In this document: positions 24,679-32,909 of the stretch, one piece after another
How positions within the stretch are numbered: the stretch's first letter is position 1
How the letters are laid out: each line of letters begins with the position of its first letter
The notes under the pieces: generated by a model
The model's database searches: none
What the model saw: only the letters and a program-made list of their open reading frames with translations
What the model was told of the DNA's origin: nothing
Made by a program: the position numbers and the translations under genes
Source of the DNA: Acidobacteriota bacterium
GTDB taxonomy: Bacteria; Acidobacteriota; Terriglobia; Bryobacterales; Bryobacteraceae
Assembly (NCBI GenBank): GCA_016871015.1
Contig: VFZX01000021.1
Coordinates: 1-43,371 of the forward strand
Reading direction: 5' to 3'
Length of the DNA stretch: 43,371 nt

Positions 24679-27600
24679 GTTCCTGCTGCGACAGCACTTC
24701 ATCGAATCCTTCCGGCATCAGCGACACAGGAGCGAATCCCATCTTCTTCACGTCCTTGCGTGGAATGCGCACTTCGTCGTTCGGACCCGTGATCAGCAGC
24801 ACGTCGCCCGCGCCGCCACCACCGCGCTTTAGCAGTCCGGAATAGACTTCGCGCTCGGTCTCGACACGGTAGATCTCGTGTCCCGGCACGAAGCTCTCGC
24901 TTGGCAGCACGATCGCCTCCAGCAGGTCGTGCGGCGAGCGGATGGCGCCGATCGAGGTAAGATCCGGACCCACGTGCCCGCCCTCGATTCCGATCGTGTG
25001 GCAGCTCCCGCACCCCGCCTTGCTTCCAAAGAAGACGGTGCGCCCGCGGCCCACGTCACCCGCGGTCCGGAGCGTGTGCGAAAGTTTCGCCAATTTTTCG
25101 AGCCGTGATTTCTTCGCTTCCTCGATGCGCGCGATCAGCGGCTTGGCCTCCGCGCGGATCGATTCCGGGAGCTTCTTCACCAACTCCTCCACTCTCTGGC
25201 TGCTGACCGTGCCAAGAGACGATTCCACCGCGTTCAACGAAGCCAACAGCGCCCTGCCGGTCGCTTCATCGGTCGAAGCGCGGAACGCATCCAGGAGATT
25301 CGGCAGCACCAGCGGATCCGACTCTTTCAAATACTTGCTCGCCACGGCCAACTGCTGTTCCTTGCTGAACTCGGCGCGCGAAAGAATCTGCCCAGCGGCG
25401 AGCTTCGTGTTCGCCTCCGCTTTTGGCGCCACGCTCGCCATCAAGTAATCGAACGCCGGGCCGCTCAGCTTGGGATGCCGGTTCACCAGCGCCGACAGCG
25501 CGGCGATGCGGACCTCGTCCTTGCCGCTTGCATCCTCCGCCAACCGCCGCAACGGATCGTCCAGCGAATCCAAGCCCCGCGTCCGCGCCAGGCCGATCGC
25601 GGCCACGCGGACCTTCGGATCAGCGTGATCCAGCAGCCGCACCAGCCCCGCTGTCCAATCTTTCGGGAACTCCTTGGAGCTGCACTTCTCGGCGGCGCGG
25701 ATCAGGAAAACCTGCCGGTCCGCGTCCAGCGCCGGATCTCCCAACGCCTTGCCGATCGCGGCCTTCATGTTCGCATCAGGACAGAATGCGCCAATCGCGT
25801 CAGCGACAGAATCGGCCTCAGCCGCCGGGAACTGCGGCGAACGGAAGCGCGCCTCCAGCACCTGCGTGAGTCGCGCGCCCCACTGTGGACGCCGCGAAGC
25901 GACCCACAATGCCGTTTGGCGCAGGTCCCCGTCCTGCTCATGGAGGAAGGGAACCAACTGTTCCACCCGCAACGGACTCCCGTCCATTTGATCGAGCGCG
26001 ATCAGCGCCGCCTTGCGCACCGCCGGCTGCGCCGCTCCCAGTTTCGCCACCAACGGCGCGGACTGCTTCAGGTGGATCAACGAGTAGATCACCGAGTGCT
26101 CGACGAAGCGGTCCTCGGGATTCGCCGCAGCCTCGATGAGCGCAGGCACTGCCCGGGCATCGCCGATCATGCCAAGTGACGCCGCGGCCTGCCGCCTCAC
26201 GCCAGGTTCCTCTTTGCGCGCCATCTCCATCAGTGCTGGAACGGACTCGGAATCACGCGCCGTGCCGAGCTGCCGCGCCGCTGCCTGCCGCACCTCGGCG
26301 CGCGAGTCCTTCAGCGCCTCGCGCATTGCGGCCGTCGCCGCCGCGTTGCCCACGCGCGACAGTCCGTACACCGCGCCCGTGGCGCCTTCAACCGTCGTAG
26401 CGGATGCCCGTGCAGCCGCCAGCACCGGGACCGCGCTCTTCTCCGCCAGCTTGTCAAGCACTGCTTCGCGCACCGTCGGCCTGGGATCATCCAGGAGCTT
26501 GGCGAGCTTCTCCGGTTCCGCACTCAATTCTTGCTCGCTCCCGCGCGGGTTTGCGGTCTTCGGTGCGCCCTTGCGGCGCACGCGATAGAGCGCACCGTGG
26601 ATATCGGGCTTGGACACGCGCGACAACGGGCAGCCATGAATGAACCAGGCCCCAGTGTCGACTACGATGAGGCTCCCATCGGCGTCCTCCATCACGTCCG
26701 TGGGATGGAGGTCCGGATCCGACGACACGAAGAAATCGCTGTCCTCGGTCTTGTACGTCGCGCCGTTCCGCGAAACGATATGGCGCTGCACACGGTGTGA
26801 ATTGAACTGCGCCGAAAACAGGTTGCCCTGGAATCCGGAGCCGAACGCCGCTCCCTGATACCGCTCGAGCCCGGCCGGCGCGATCCGCGCGAACTTGGTC
26901 ATCACCGGCATCAGCGGACCAGTGCGCTTGAACTCCTCGGTCACCCCATTCGGCTTCGGATAGCACCCGCCCTCGACAAAATGCAGGATGGCGTCGCGTT
27001 GGCCATCCGCCGGATCCTGGAAATACGTCATCGTGCCGAACATGTCCCCGCCCGGAGTGAACACCACCTCCACAGGATTGTCGAAGCCGCCGCCCGCGTA
27101 CCACTCAAGCTCGGTGCCATCGGGCTTCAGCCGCCAGATGCGCGACGCCTTGCCTGCGTAGTGCTTGCCATCCTTCGTGTCGATGTTGAACCCGTGCCGG
27201 CCATCAGTCAGGTACAGCCAGCCATCCGGCCCCAAGATCGGTCCGTGTAGCGACGCCGCATTGGCCGACAGTTTCCATCCCGTGACAACGATGTCGCGCA
27301 CATCGGCGACCCCGTCGTTATTGGTGTCGGTGAACCGGTAGACATGCGGCGGCGCGGCCACATACAGCGACCCGCGGTACCACACTGCGCCCGCGGGCAG
27401 AGTCAGCTTGTCGGCGAACGTCGACGACTTGTCATAGACTCCGTCGCCGTCGGTGTCGGTGAGCATCGACACCACGTAGTTGGGGTCGGCGGACATTTCG
27501 GGAGTTTTCATCGTCTTGCCCGAGGACTCGCACATGAAGATCCGGCCCTGGTTGTCCACCGTGCCGAGCATCGGATACCGCACCAACCCCGGCTTCGCCG

Positions 27601-27745
27601 CGATCGACACTTCGAAGCCGTCGGGGACCTTGACCGATTCCAGTCCGCGGAGCGCGGGCGGAGCGCCGCCGCGGCCGCCGACGAATTGATAGACGCCAAA
27701 GCCAACGGCTCCTGCCGCTGCTGCGAGGATCAGCTTCTTGTTCAT
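24623..27745 (-). CDS. Large secreted dehydrogenase-like propeller with HEAT repeats and PVC-type cytochrome c domain
   Basis: The 1040-residue protein has an N-terminal export or anchor segment (about 4-20). A six-bladed glucose-dehydrogenase-like propeller spans about 35-370 (VPDGFEVSIAAKPGLVRYP, DGVADVRDIVVTGW, YQGAAFGSGFQGNLF). A long HEAT-repeat array runs about 405-880. At the end is a Pirellula/Verrucomicrobium-type heme domain with CGSCH at 912-916, HVGPDLTSIG and LLEAIVLPSESFVPGHE. This architecture (TIGR02604 plus TIGR02603) is thought to oxidise sugars outside the cytoplasm; the substrate is unknown. ATG 27745 has GAAGG upstream. It is divergent from the sulfatase (23 bp gap) and its end overlaps the DUF4838 gene. 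Confidence 0.87.
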   Translation of the reverse strand: MNKKLILAAAAGAVGFGVYQFVGGRGGAPPALRGLESVKVPDGFEVSIAAKPGLVRYPMLGTVDNQGRIFMCESSGKTMKTPEMSADPNYVVSMLTDTDGDGVYDKSSTFADKLTLPAGAVWYRGSLYVAAPPHVYRFTDTNNDGVADVRDIVVTGWKLSANAASLHGPILGPDGWLYLTDGRHGFNIDTKDGKHYAGKASRIWRLKPDGTELEWYAGGGFDNPVEVVFTPGGDMFGTMTYFQDPADGQRDAILHFVEGGCYPKPNGVTEEFKRTGPLMPVMTKFARIAPAGLERYQGAAFGSGFQGNLFSAQFNSHRVQRHIVSRNGATYKTEDSDFFVSSDPDLHPTDVMEDADGSLIVVDTGAWFIHGCPLSRVSKPDIHGALYRVRRKGAPKTANPRGSEQELSAEPEKLAKLLDDPRPTVREAVLDKLAEKSAVPVLAAARASATTVEGATGAVYGLSRVGNAAATAAMREALKDSRAEVRQAAARQLGTARDSESVPALMEMARKEEPGVRRQAAASLGMIGDARAVPALIEAAANPEDRFVEHSVIYSLIHLKQSAPLVAKLGAAQPAVRKAALIALDQMDGSPLRVEQLVPFLHEQDGDLRQTALWVASRRPQWGARLTQVLEARFRSPQFPAAEADSVADAIGAFCPDANMKAAIGKALGDPALDADRQVFLIRAAEKCSSKEFPKDWTAGLVRLLDHADPKVRVAAIGLARTRGLDSLDDPLRRLAEDASGKDEVRIAALSALVNRHPKLSGPAFDYLMASVAPKAEANTKLAAGQILSRAEFSKEQQLAVASKYLKESDPLVLPNLLDAFRASTDEATGRALLASLNAVESSLGTVSSQRVEELVKKLPESIRAEAKPLIARIEEAKKSRLEKLAKLSHTLRTAGDVGRGRTVFFGSKAGCGSCHTIGIEGGHVGPDLTSIGAIRSPHDLLEAIVLPSESFVPGHEIYRVETEREVYSGLLKRGGGGAGDVLLITGPNDEVRIPRKDVKKMGFAPVSLMPEGFDEVLSQQELTDLMAFLRAQTSRDSGT

Positions 27746-27768
27746 GTGCCTTCAGGTGTTATATCAGA

Positions 27769-29166
27769 ATGATGCTTCCCCTCTCACGCCGCGATTTGCT
27801 CGCCGCCTTCGCCGCCCAAGTTGCGCGGCAGCAATTGAACATCGTGTTTCTTTTGGCCGATGATCTCGGCTGGGCCGATACGCAGCTCAACGGCGGGGAT
27901 TTGCATGAAACACCCAATTTGCTCCGGCTTGCACGGTCCGGTGTCCGCTTCACGCACGCGCTTGCAGCCGCGCCTGTTTGCTCGCCCACGCGCGCCTCGA
28001 TCATGACAGGAAAGTTCCCCGCGCGTCTGCACATCACCATCTGGCGTGAGTCCTCCCGCAATCCTCCGAAGAACCGGCGTGTCGTGCCGCCTATTGCCGA
28101 AGCGGACTTGCCCCACACTGAAACCACGCTTGCGGAACTGATCCGCTCCCGCGGCTATTCGACCGCCCACATTGGCAAGTGGCACCTGGGCTCAGCCGAA
28201 CACTACCCTGAGACCCACGGATTCGACGTCAATGTGGGCGGGACCTTGTGGGGCGCGCCCGAAACATTCTGGTTCCCTTATGGAGGCAAGCCGCGCTGGA
28301 ACGAGCCTCGCTACGTACCCGGGCTCGGCCACAGCGAGCCAGGCGAGTACCTCACCGACCGCCTCACCACCGAAGCGATCCAGCGGATGAAACGCCGCGG
28401 CGGCAAGCCGTTCTTCGTCAACCTCTGGTTCCACTCTCCCCACACGCCGATCGAGGGAAAGCCTGAGCTTACCGCGAAGTTCAAAGCGCGGATCCGCCCG
28501 GAAATGAAGCACCAGAATCCTGAATACGCCGCGATGGTCGCGAGTATCGACGGGAACGTGGGCCGCATCCTCGACCACCTCGAAGGCACCGGAGAACTCG
28601 GCCGCACCATCATCGTGTTCACGTCCGACAACGGCGGCTACATCGGCAAGGATCGCGGACAGCAGATCCCCGTGACCAACAACCATCCGTTGCGTTCGGG
28701 CAAGGGATCGCTCTACGAAGGTGGACTGCGCGTGCCACTGGTAATCCACTGGCCTGGTGCCGCCAAGCCCGGCGCGGTATGCGGTGAGATGGTCTTCTCC
28801 GCGGACCTCTATCCGACCCTCGCCGAAGCCGCTGGCGCACAGCCTCAACCCGGAATCGACAGCATGAGTCTCACGCCACTGCTGCGCGACCCCGCCGCGC
28901 GCCTCTCCCGTGAACGGCTCTACTTCCACTATCCGCACTACTACGAGACCACAACGCCCGTCAGCGCGGTCCGCGAGCGCGACTGGAAATTGCTCGAGTA
29001 CCACGAAGACAGCCGTGTCGAGCTGTTTAATCTCGCCAACGATCCCGGCGAATCGCGCGACCTCGCCGCTTCAGAGCCGCGACAGGCCACGCGTCTGCGC
29101 GAGCTGCTCCACCGTTGGCGTGCGGAGGTCGGTGCCCAAATGCCCACGCGCCGGATACCGGAATAA
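27769..29166 (+). CDS. Sulfatase (formylglycine-dependent arylsulfatase family)
   Basis: The 465-residue enzyme hydrolyses sulfate esters and is probably exported: the N-terminus MMLPLSRRDLLAAFA contains a twin-arginine-like pair. The metal-binding start NIVFLLADDLGWAD is followed by the activation motif CSPTRAS with Cys71, Pro73 and Arg75, where Cys is converted to formylglycine. HIGKWHLG, FTSDNGG and the C-terminal WKLLEYHEDSRVELFNLANDPGE are also typical. No sulfatase-maturating enzyme lies in the window, so that factor must be encoded elsewhere. ATG 27772, one codon later, is equally plausible. It heads a plus-strand run of secreted proteins. Confidence 0.92.
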   Translation: MMLPLSRRDLLAAFAAQVARQQLNIVFLLADDLGWADTQLNGGDLHETPNLLRLARSGVRFTHALAAAPVCSPTRASIMTGKFPARLHITIWRESSRNPPKNRRVVPPIAEADLPHTETTLAELIRSRGYSTAHIGKWHLGSAEHYPETHGFDVNVGGTLWGAPETFWFPYGGKPRWNEPRYVPGLGHSEPGEYLTDRLTTEAIQRMKRRGGKPFFVNLWFHSPHTPIEGKPELTAKFKARIRPEMKHQNPEYAAMVASIDGNVGRILDHLEGTGELGRTIIVFTSDNGGYIGKDRGQQIPVTNNHPLRSGKGSLYEGGLRVPLVIHWPGAAKPGAVCGEMVFSADLYPTLAEAAGAQPQPGIDSMSLTPLLRDPAARLSRERLYFHYPHYYETTTPVSAVRERDWKLLEYHEDSRVELFNLANDPGESRDLAASEPRQATRLRELLHRWRAEVGAQMPTRRIPE

Positions 29167-29194
29167 TTTCCGGCGCCGCTCTGATTCACAGGGC

Positions 29195-29641
29195 ATGAGA
29201 CATTGTTTAGCGGTTCCGTTTCTCCTCCTTTCACTGGCGCCAGCCGTCCTGCCGAAGGACCTCGTGGCGCCCGTCAACGCCGACGGCAAGGGCGTGGCCA
29301 TCAAGGGCTACGATACCGTCGCCTATTTCACCGATTCCAGGCCCGTCAACGGCTCACCGGAATTCACCGCCGTCTGGCGCAACGCAACCTGGCGCTTCGC
29401 CAGCGCCGCGAATCGCGACCGGTTCCAGGCTAACCCGGAACAGTACGTGCCCCAATATGGCGGCTATTGCGCCTGGGCTGTCAGCAACAACTACACAGCC
29501 CCCATCGATCCCACCGCCTGGCGGATCGTCAACGGCAGGCTCTATCTGAACTACAACTCCTCCGTCCAGGCGAGATGGGCGCAGGAGCTCAACCAACGGA
29601 TCGACGCGGCGGACCGCAACTGGCCCAGCCTCCACAAGTAG
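29195..29641 (+). CDS. Secreted YHS domain-containing protein
   Basis: The 148-residue protein has a signal peptide (MRHCLAVPFLLLSLAPAVLP) and a YHS domain: GVAIKGYDTVAYFTDSRPVNGSPEFT, WRFASAANRDRFQANPEQYVPQYGGYCAWAV, ending with RLYLNYN and DRNWP. The family resembles heavy-metal-associated and TRASH-like domains, but this exported subgroup has no proven role. The single Cys in YGGYCA is the conserved one. It begins at ATG 29195, which directly gives the signal peptide; the open frame upstream lies antisense or out of frame within the sulfatase gene. It lies 28 nt after the sulfatase stop. Confidence 0.88.
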   Translation: MRHCLAVPFLLLSLAPAVLPKDLVAPVNADGKGVAIKGYDTVAYFTDSRPVNGSPEFTAVWRNATWRFASAANRDRFQANPEQYVPQYGGYCAWAVSNNYTAPIDPTAWRIVNGRLYLNYNSSVQARWAQELNQRIDAADRNWPSLHK

Positions 29642-29648
29642 GTGTCCC

Positions 29649-30230
29649 ATGCGCATTGCAGCATTTATCCTTTTCGCCGCCACACTCGCGGCTCAAAAAC
29701 ACGACATCGGATTCACGCTGGGACGGGTCCGCGCCGACAACCGGCCCCTGATCCGTATCGGACCCGGTAACGCCTGGCAGGCCAACTACGGCTATCGCCT
29801 CAACAGCAGTGAGAGCCGCGTTGGCGTCTACGCAACCGGACATTTTCTCGCCGCTCCGTTCCGCCAGACCGGATCCGGTGAGCTGCGCGCCACACGGGAC
29901 ATCGCATCCCTGTACCTGACCCCCGCCCTGCGCGTGAAATTCGCACCGGGCGGACCCGTGTCCCCATGGATCGAAGGCGGCGGTGGACTCGCGGTCTACG
30001 AGCACAGCCTCACCACCATCGGCCGGTTCGCCAATCCGGCTCCCCGCCTGTCCAACACCGGCGCACTTGTCGTGGGAGCGGGCGCTGATTTCCGCATCCG
30101 CCGCTGGTTCGCCCTGCGTGGTGAGATCCGCGATTTCTACAGCGGATCCCCGGTCTACAACATTCCCAGCGCGATGCGCCGCCAGCACAACCTCGTAGTT
30201 GGCGGAGGATTCGCGCTGCGGTTCCGGTAA
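29649..30230 (+). CDS. Small outer-membrane beta-barrel protein
   Basis: The 193-residue protein has a signal peptide (MRIAAFILFAATLAAQ). Alternating hydrophobic strands follow (KHDIGFTLGRVRAD, ESRVGVYATGHFLAA, LYLTPALRVKFAPGG, VSPWIEGGGGLAVYE, ALVVGAGADFRI, LVVGGGFALRFR). The eight-strand pattern matches the OmpA/OmpX-like outer-membrane barrel fold. The terminus FALRFR is close to the aromatic-ending beta-signal, though Arg is last. No function can be assigned. It starts 7 nt after the YHS gene, so the two are probably co-transcribed. Confidence 0.78.
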   Translation: MRIAAFILFAATLAAQKHDIGFTLGRVRADNRPLIRIGPGNAWQANYGYRLNSSESRVGVYATGHFLAAPFRQTGSGELRATRDIASLYLTPALRVKFAPGGPVSPWIEGGGGLAVYEHSLTTIGRFANPAPRLSNTGALVVGAGADFRIRRWFALRGEIRDFYSGSPVYNIPSAMRRQHNLVVGGGFALRFR

Positions 30231-30236
30231 CTGCGA

Positions 30237-30242
30237 TAGAAT
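30237..30242 (+). promoter_or_regulatory. Putative -10 element (TAGAAT) for the DUF1549 gene
   Basis: TAGAAT lies 15 nt before ATG 30258 and overlaps the left arm of the inverted repeat at 30239-30257. Confidence 0.3.
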
Positions 30243-30257
30243 CCTCTTCAAGGATTC
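30239..30257 (+). promoter_or_regulatory. Perfect 7-bp hairpin abutting the DUF1549 start codon
   Basis: GAATCCT (30239-30245) and AGGATTC (30251-30257) form a perfect inverted repeat with a 5-nt loop CTTCA. The right arm contains the likely ribosome site AAGGA (30250-30254) and ends directly before ATG 30258. It could mask the ribosome site in an RNA, or act as a DNA operator. Confidence 0.45.
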
Positions 30258-32897
30258 ATGCGTCCAGTTCTGCTTCTTGCCGCCGCGGCCGCCGCCGCTG
30301 CTCCGTTTCCACCGGACCGCTTCGAGTCAGAGATCCGCCCCCTGCTTGCTGCCAACTGCTTCGAGTGCCACACCAAGGCGGCGATGGGCGGACTCCGGCT
30401 CGACTCGCGCGAGGCCGCGCTCAAAGGCGGCAGCTCCGGCGCTGCGATCCAGCCTGGGGCGTCCTCGCAGAGCCTGCTCGTATCGGTGATCGAACATACG
30501 CACAAGCGGCTGAAGATGCCGCCCAAAGGCAAGCTCGACGCCGGCCAGATCGCGGTCCTGCGCGAATGGATCGACGCGGGAGCGCCGTGGCCCGAGTCCG
30601 CTGTCAAGCCTCACGTGCAGGCTGCCGGACATTGGTCCTTGCGGCCAGTCCGCGATCCGGCCATCCCCACACCGAAGCGGACCGGCTGGGCGGTCACCGC
30701 AACCGACCGGTTTATCCTCGCGCGGCTGGAACAAGAGGGACTTGCTCCGGCTCCCGAGCTCGACCGCCGCGCGTTAATCCGCCGGGTCACGTTCGATCTC
30801 ACCGGACTCCCGCCCACTCCCGGCGAGACCGCAGCCTTCGTTAACGACAAGCTCCCCGGGGCCTACGAGCGCGTCGTTGAGCGCCTGTTGTCGTCGCCCC
30901 ACTACGGCGAACGCTGGGGACGCCACTGGCTCGATCTCGCCCGCTATTCCGACGGACGCCAGGCGGCCCGCGACGACGATCCCTATCCCAACGCGTTCCG
31001 ATACCGGGATTGGGTTGTCAACGCCTTCAACCGCGATCTCCCCTACGACGTATTCATCAAGGCGCAGATCGCCGCCGACCTCATGCCCGAGCCTACCCGC
31101 CGCGAAAGCCTCGCCGGACTCGGATTCCAAACCCTCGGTCTCAGCGACGACGACCGTGTCGACGTCACTACCCGCGTCTTCCTCGGGTTCACCGCCGGAT
31201 GCGCCCAGTGCCACGACCACAAGTACGACCCCATCCCCACGCGCGACTATTATTCGCTGCTCGGAGTGTTCAAGAGCAGCAAGGTGGACCAGCATCCCCT
31301 CGTGCCCGCGGACGAAGTCGAGCGGTACAAGAAGGCGAAGGCTGAGGTCGACGAACGCCAGGCCGTGCTCAAGCGGTTCATGGACCGCCAGATCGGACAG
31401 GTTTCCGAGATCTTCGCATCGCAGACGTCCATCTACATCATCGGTGCGTGGCGAGTGCTCGCCGGTGGACAAGCGGACAAGGACCTCGATCCGGAAACCG
31501 TCAAGCGCTGGACCGATTATCTTCAGCGCGCCAAACGCGACCATCCGCACATGGACGCCTGGGACGAGTTGATGAAGCAAACCGGCGGTCCCGCCAAGGC
31601 CACCGAGGCCCAGGTCCGCGAAGTTGCCGCACGCCTCCATTCATCCGTGCAGGAGATCTTCGCCGAGAAGCGCGCGATCGATGACCGGAACTACGTCAAG
31701 GTCGGCGGCATTGAAGGCATGAAGGACACCGCCAAGGTCATCAAGACTCTGGTCGACGCGCTGCCCATTACCAAGTACTATTTCTGGCGCGACCTCGCTT
31801 CCGGACCCTACAAAGTCGAGGACCTCGCCTTCCCCGGCGGCGTCTTCTATTACGGCGCGAAGGACGTTGAGCGTTTCTTCAGCCCCGCGTGGAAGGGCTA
31901 CCTCGCCACCCAACGTGCTGAAATCAAGGCGTTGGAACAGGCGATGCCGAAGCCGTATCCCTACTGGGACGTGCTGGCCGATCAGCCCAAGCCTCGTAAC
32001 GTCCGTGTCGCGATCCGCGGCAACAACGCGACGCCCGGTGAAGAGGCTCCGCGTCGGTTCCTGTCCGCGCTCAGCGAGGGCGAGCCCGCGCCATTCCGCA
32101 AGGGCAGTGGACGGCTCGAATTGGCCGAGGCGATCGCCAGCCCCTCGAATCCGCTCACCGCGCGTGTGATGGTGAACCGCATCTGGAAGCATCACTTCGG
32201 CGAAGGGCTCGTGCGATCCTCCAGCAACTTCGGCCGCAACGGCGAAACCCCCAGCCATCCTGAACTGCTCGACCACCTGGCGTCGCGTTTTGCCGCCTCC
32301 TGGTCGGTCAAGGCGATGCACCGCGAGATGGTCTTGTCGGCCACCTACCGGATGACGTCGGACTCGGTCTCGCCCGAAGCTGTGGCCAAGGATCCCGCCA
32401 ACCGCCTGCTGTCGCGCGCCAACGTCCGTGAGCGCCTGGAGGCGGAATCCGTGCGCGACGCGGTTTTATTCGTCGCCGGGACGCTGAATCCCGAGCTCGG
32501 CGGACCCGCCGCCCCGCTCACCGATTCATTCAGCCGCCGTGCGCTCTACGCGACCGTGAGCCGCGGCAAGCCTGAGCGCGCGATGACGTTGTTCGATTTC
32601 CCCGACGCCGGCGCTACCTCGGAGTCGCGCGCCGTGACTGTCGGCCCGATGCAGCGCTTGTTCTTCCTGAACAGCGGATTCATCACACGCAACTCCGCGG
32701 CACTGGCCGCCCGCCTGGAGCGCGAATCGAGCGACCCCCGGGCGCGAATCCAACGCGCGTATGAGCTGCTCTACTCGCGTCCCCCGGCGGAAGAGGAGAT
32801 CCGTCTCGGGCTCGATTTCGTCGCGGCCAAACCCGATGCCTGGCCACGATACGCGCAGGTCCTGTTGAGCGCGGCCGAATTCAGCGCGGTAAAGTGA
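30258..32897 (+). CDS. DUF1549/DUF1553 secreted cytochrome-type protein (PSCyt1 domain)
   Basis: The 879-residue protein has an Ala-rich signal peptide (about 1-15). A planctomycete cytochrome C domain follows with heme motif CFECH (34-38) and the GGLRLDSREAALKGG segment. DUF1549 comes next (about 140-345, FDLTGLPPTPGE, HYGERWGRHWLDLARYSDG) with a second CAQCH at 315-319. The C-terminal part is DUF1553 (about 590-860, NPLTARVMVNRIWKHHFGEGLV, SSNFGRNGETPSHPELLD). The pair of CxxCH motifs suggests heme or metal binding in the periplasm. The family function is unproven; it is abundant with sulfatases and DUF1501 proteins. It is followed 12 nt later by the DUF1501 gene. Confidence 0.93.
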   Translation: MRPVLLLAAAAAAAAPFPPDRFESEIRPLLAANCFECHTKAAMGGLRLDSREAALKGGSSGAAIQPGASSQSLLVSVIEHTHKRLKMPPKGKLDAGQIAVLREWIDAGAPWPESAVKPHVQAAGHWSLRPVRDPAIPTPKRTGWAVTATDRFILARLEQEGLAPAPELDRRALIRRVTFDLTGLPPTPGETAAFVNDKLPGAYERVVERLLSSPHYGERWGRHWLDLARYSDGRQAARDDDPYPNAFRYRDWVVNAFNRDLPYDVFIKAQIAADLMPEPTRRESLAGLGFQTLGLSDDDRVDVTTRVFLGFTAGCAQCHDHKYDPIPTRDYYSLLGVFKSSKVDQHPLVPADEVERYKKAKAEVDERQAVLKRFMDRQIGQVSEIFASQTSIYIIGAWRVLAGGQADKDLDPETVKRWTDYLQRAKRDHPHMDAWDELMKQTGGPAKATEAQVREVAARLHSSVQEIFAEKRAIDDRNYVKVGGIEGMKDTAKVIKTLVDALPITKYYFWRDLASGPYKVEDLAFPGGVFYYGAKDVERFFSPAWKGYLATQRAEIKALEQAMPKPYPYWDVLADQPKPRNVRVAIRGNNATPGEEAPRRFLSALSEGEPAPFRKGSGRLELAEAIASPSNPLTARVMVNRIWKHHFGEGLVRSSSNFGRNGETPSHPELLDHLASRFAASWSVKAMHREMVLSATYRMTSDSVSPEAVAKDPANRLLSRANVRERLEAESVRDAVLFVAGTLNPELGGPAAPLTDSFSRRALYATVSRGKPERAMTLFDFPDAGATSESRAVTVGPMQRLFFLNSGFITRNSAALAARLERESSDPRARIQRAYELLYSRPPAEEEIRLGLDFVAAKPDAWPRYAQVLLSAAEFSAVK

Positions 32898-32909
32898 GAA
32901 GGAACCACC

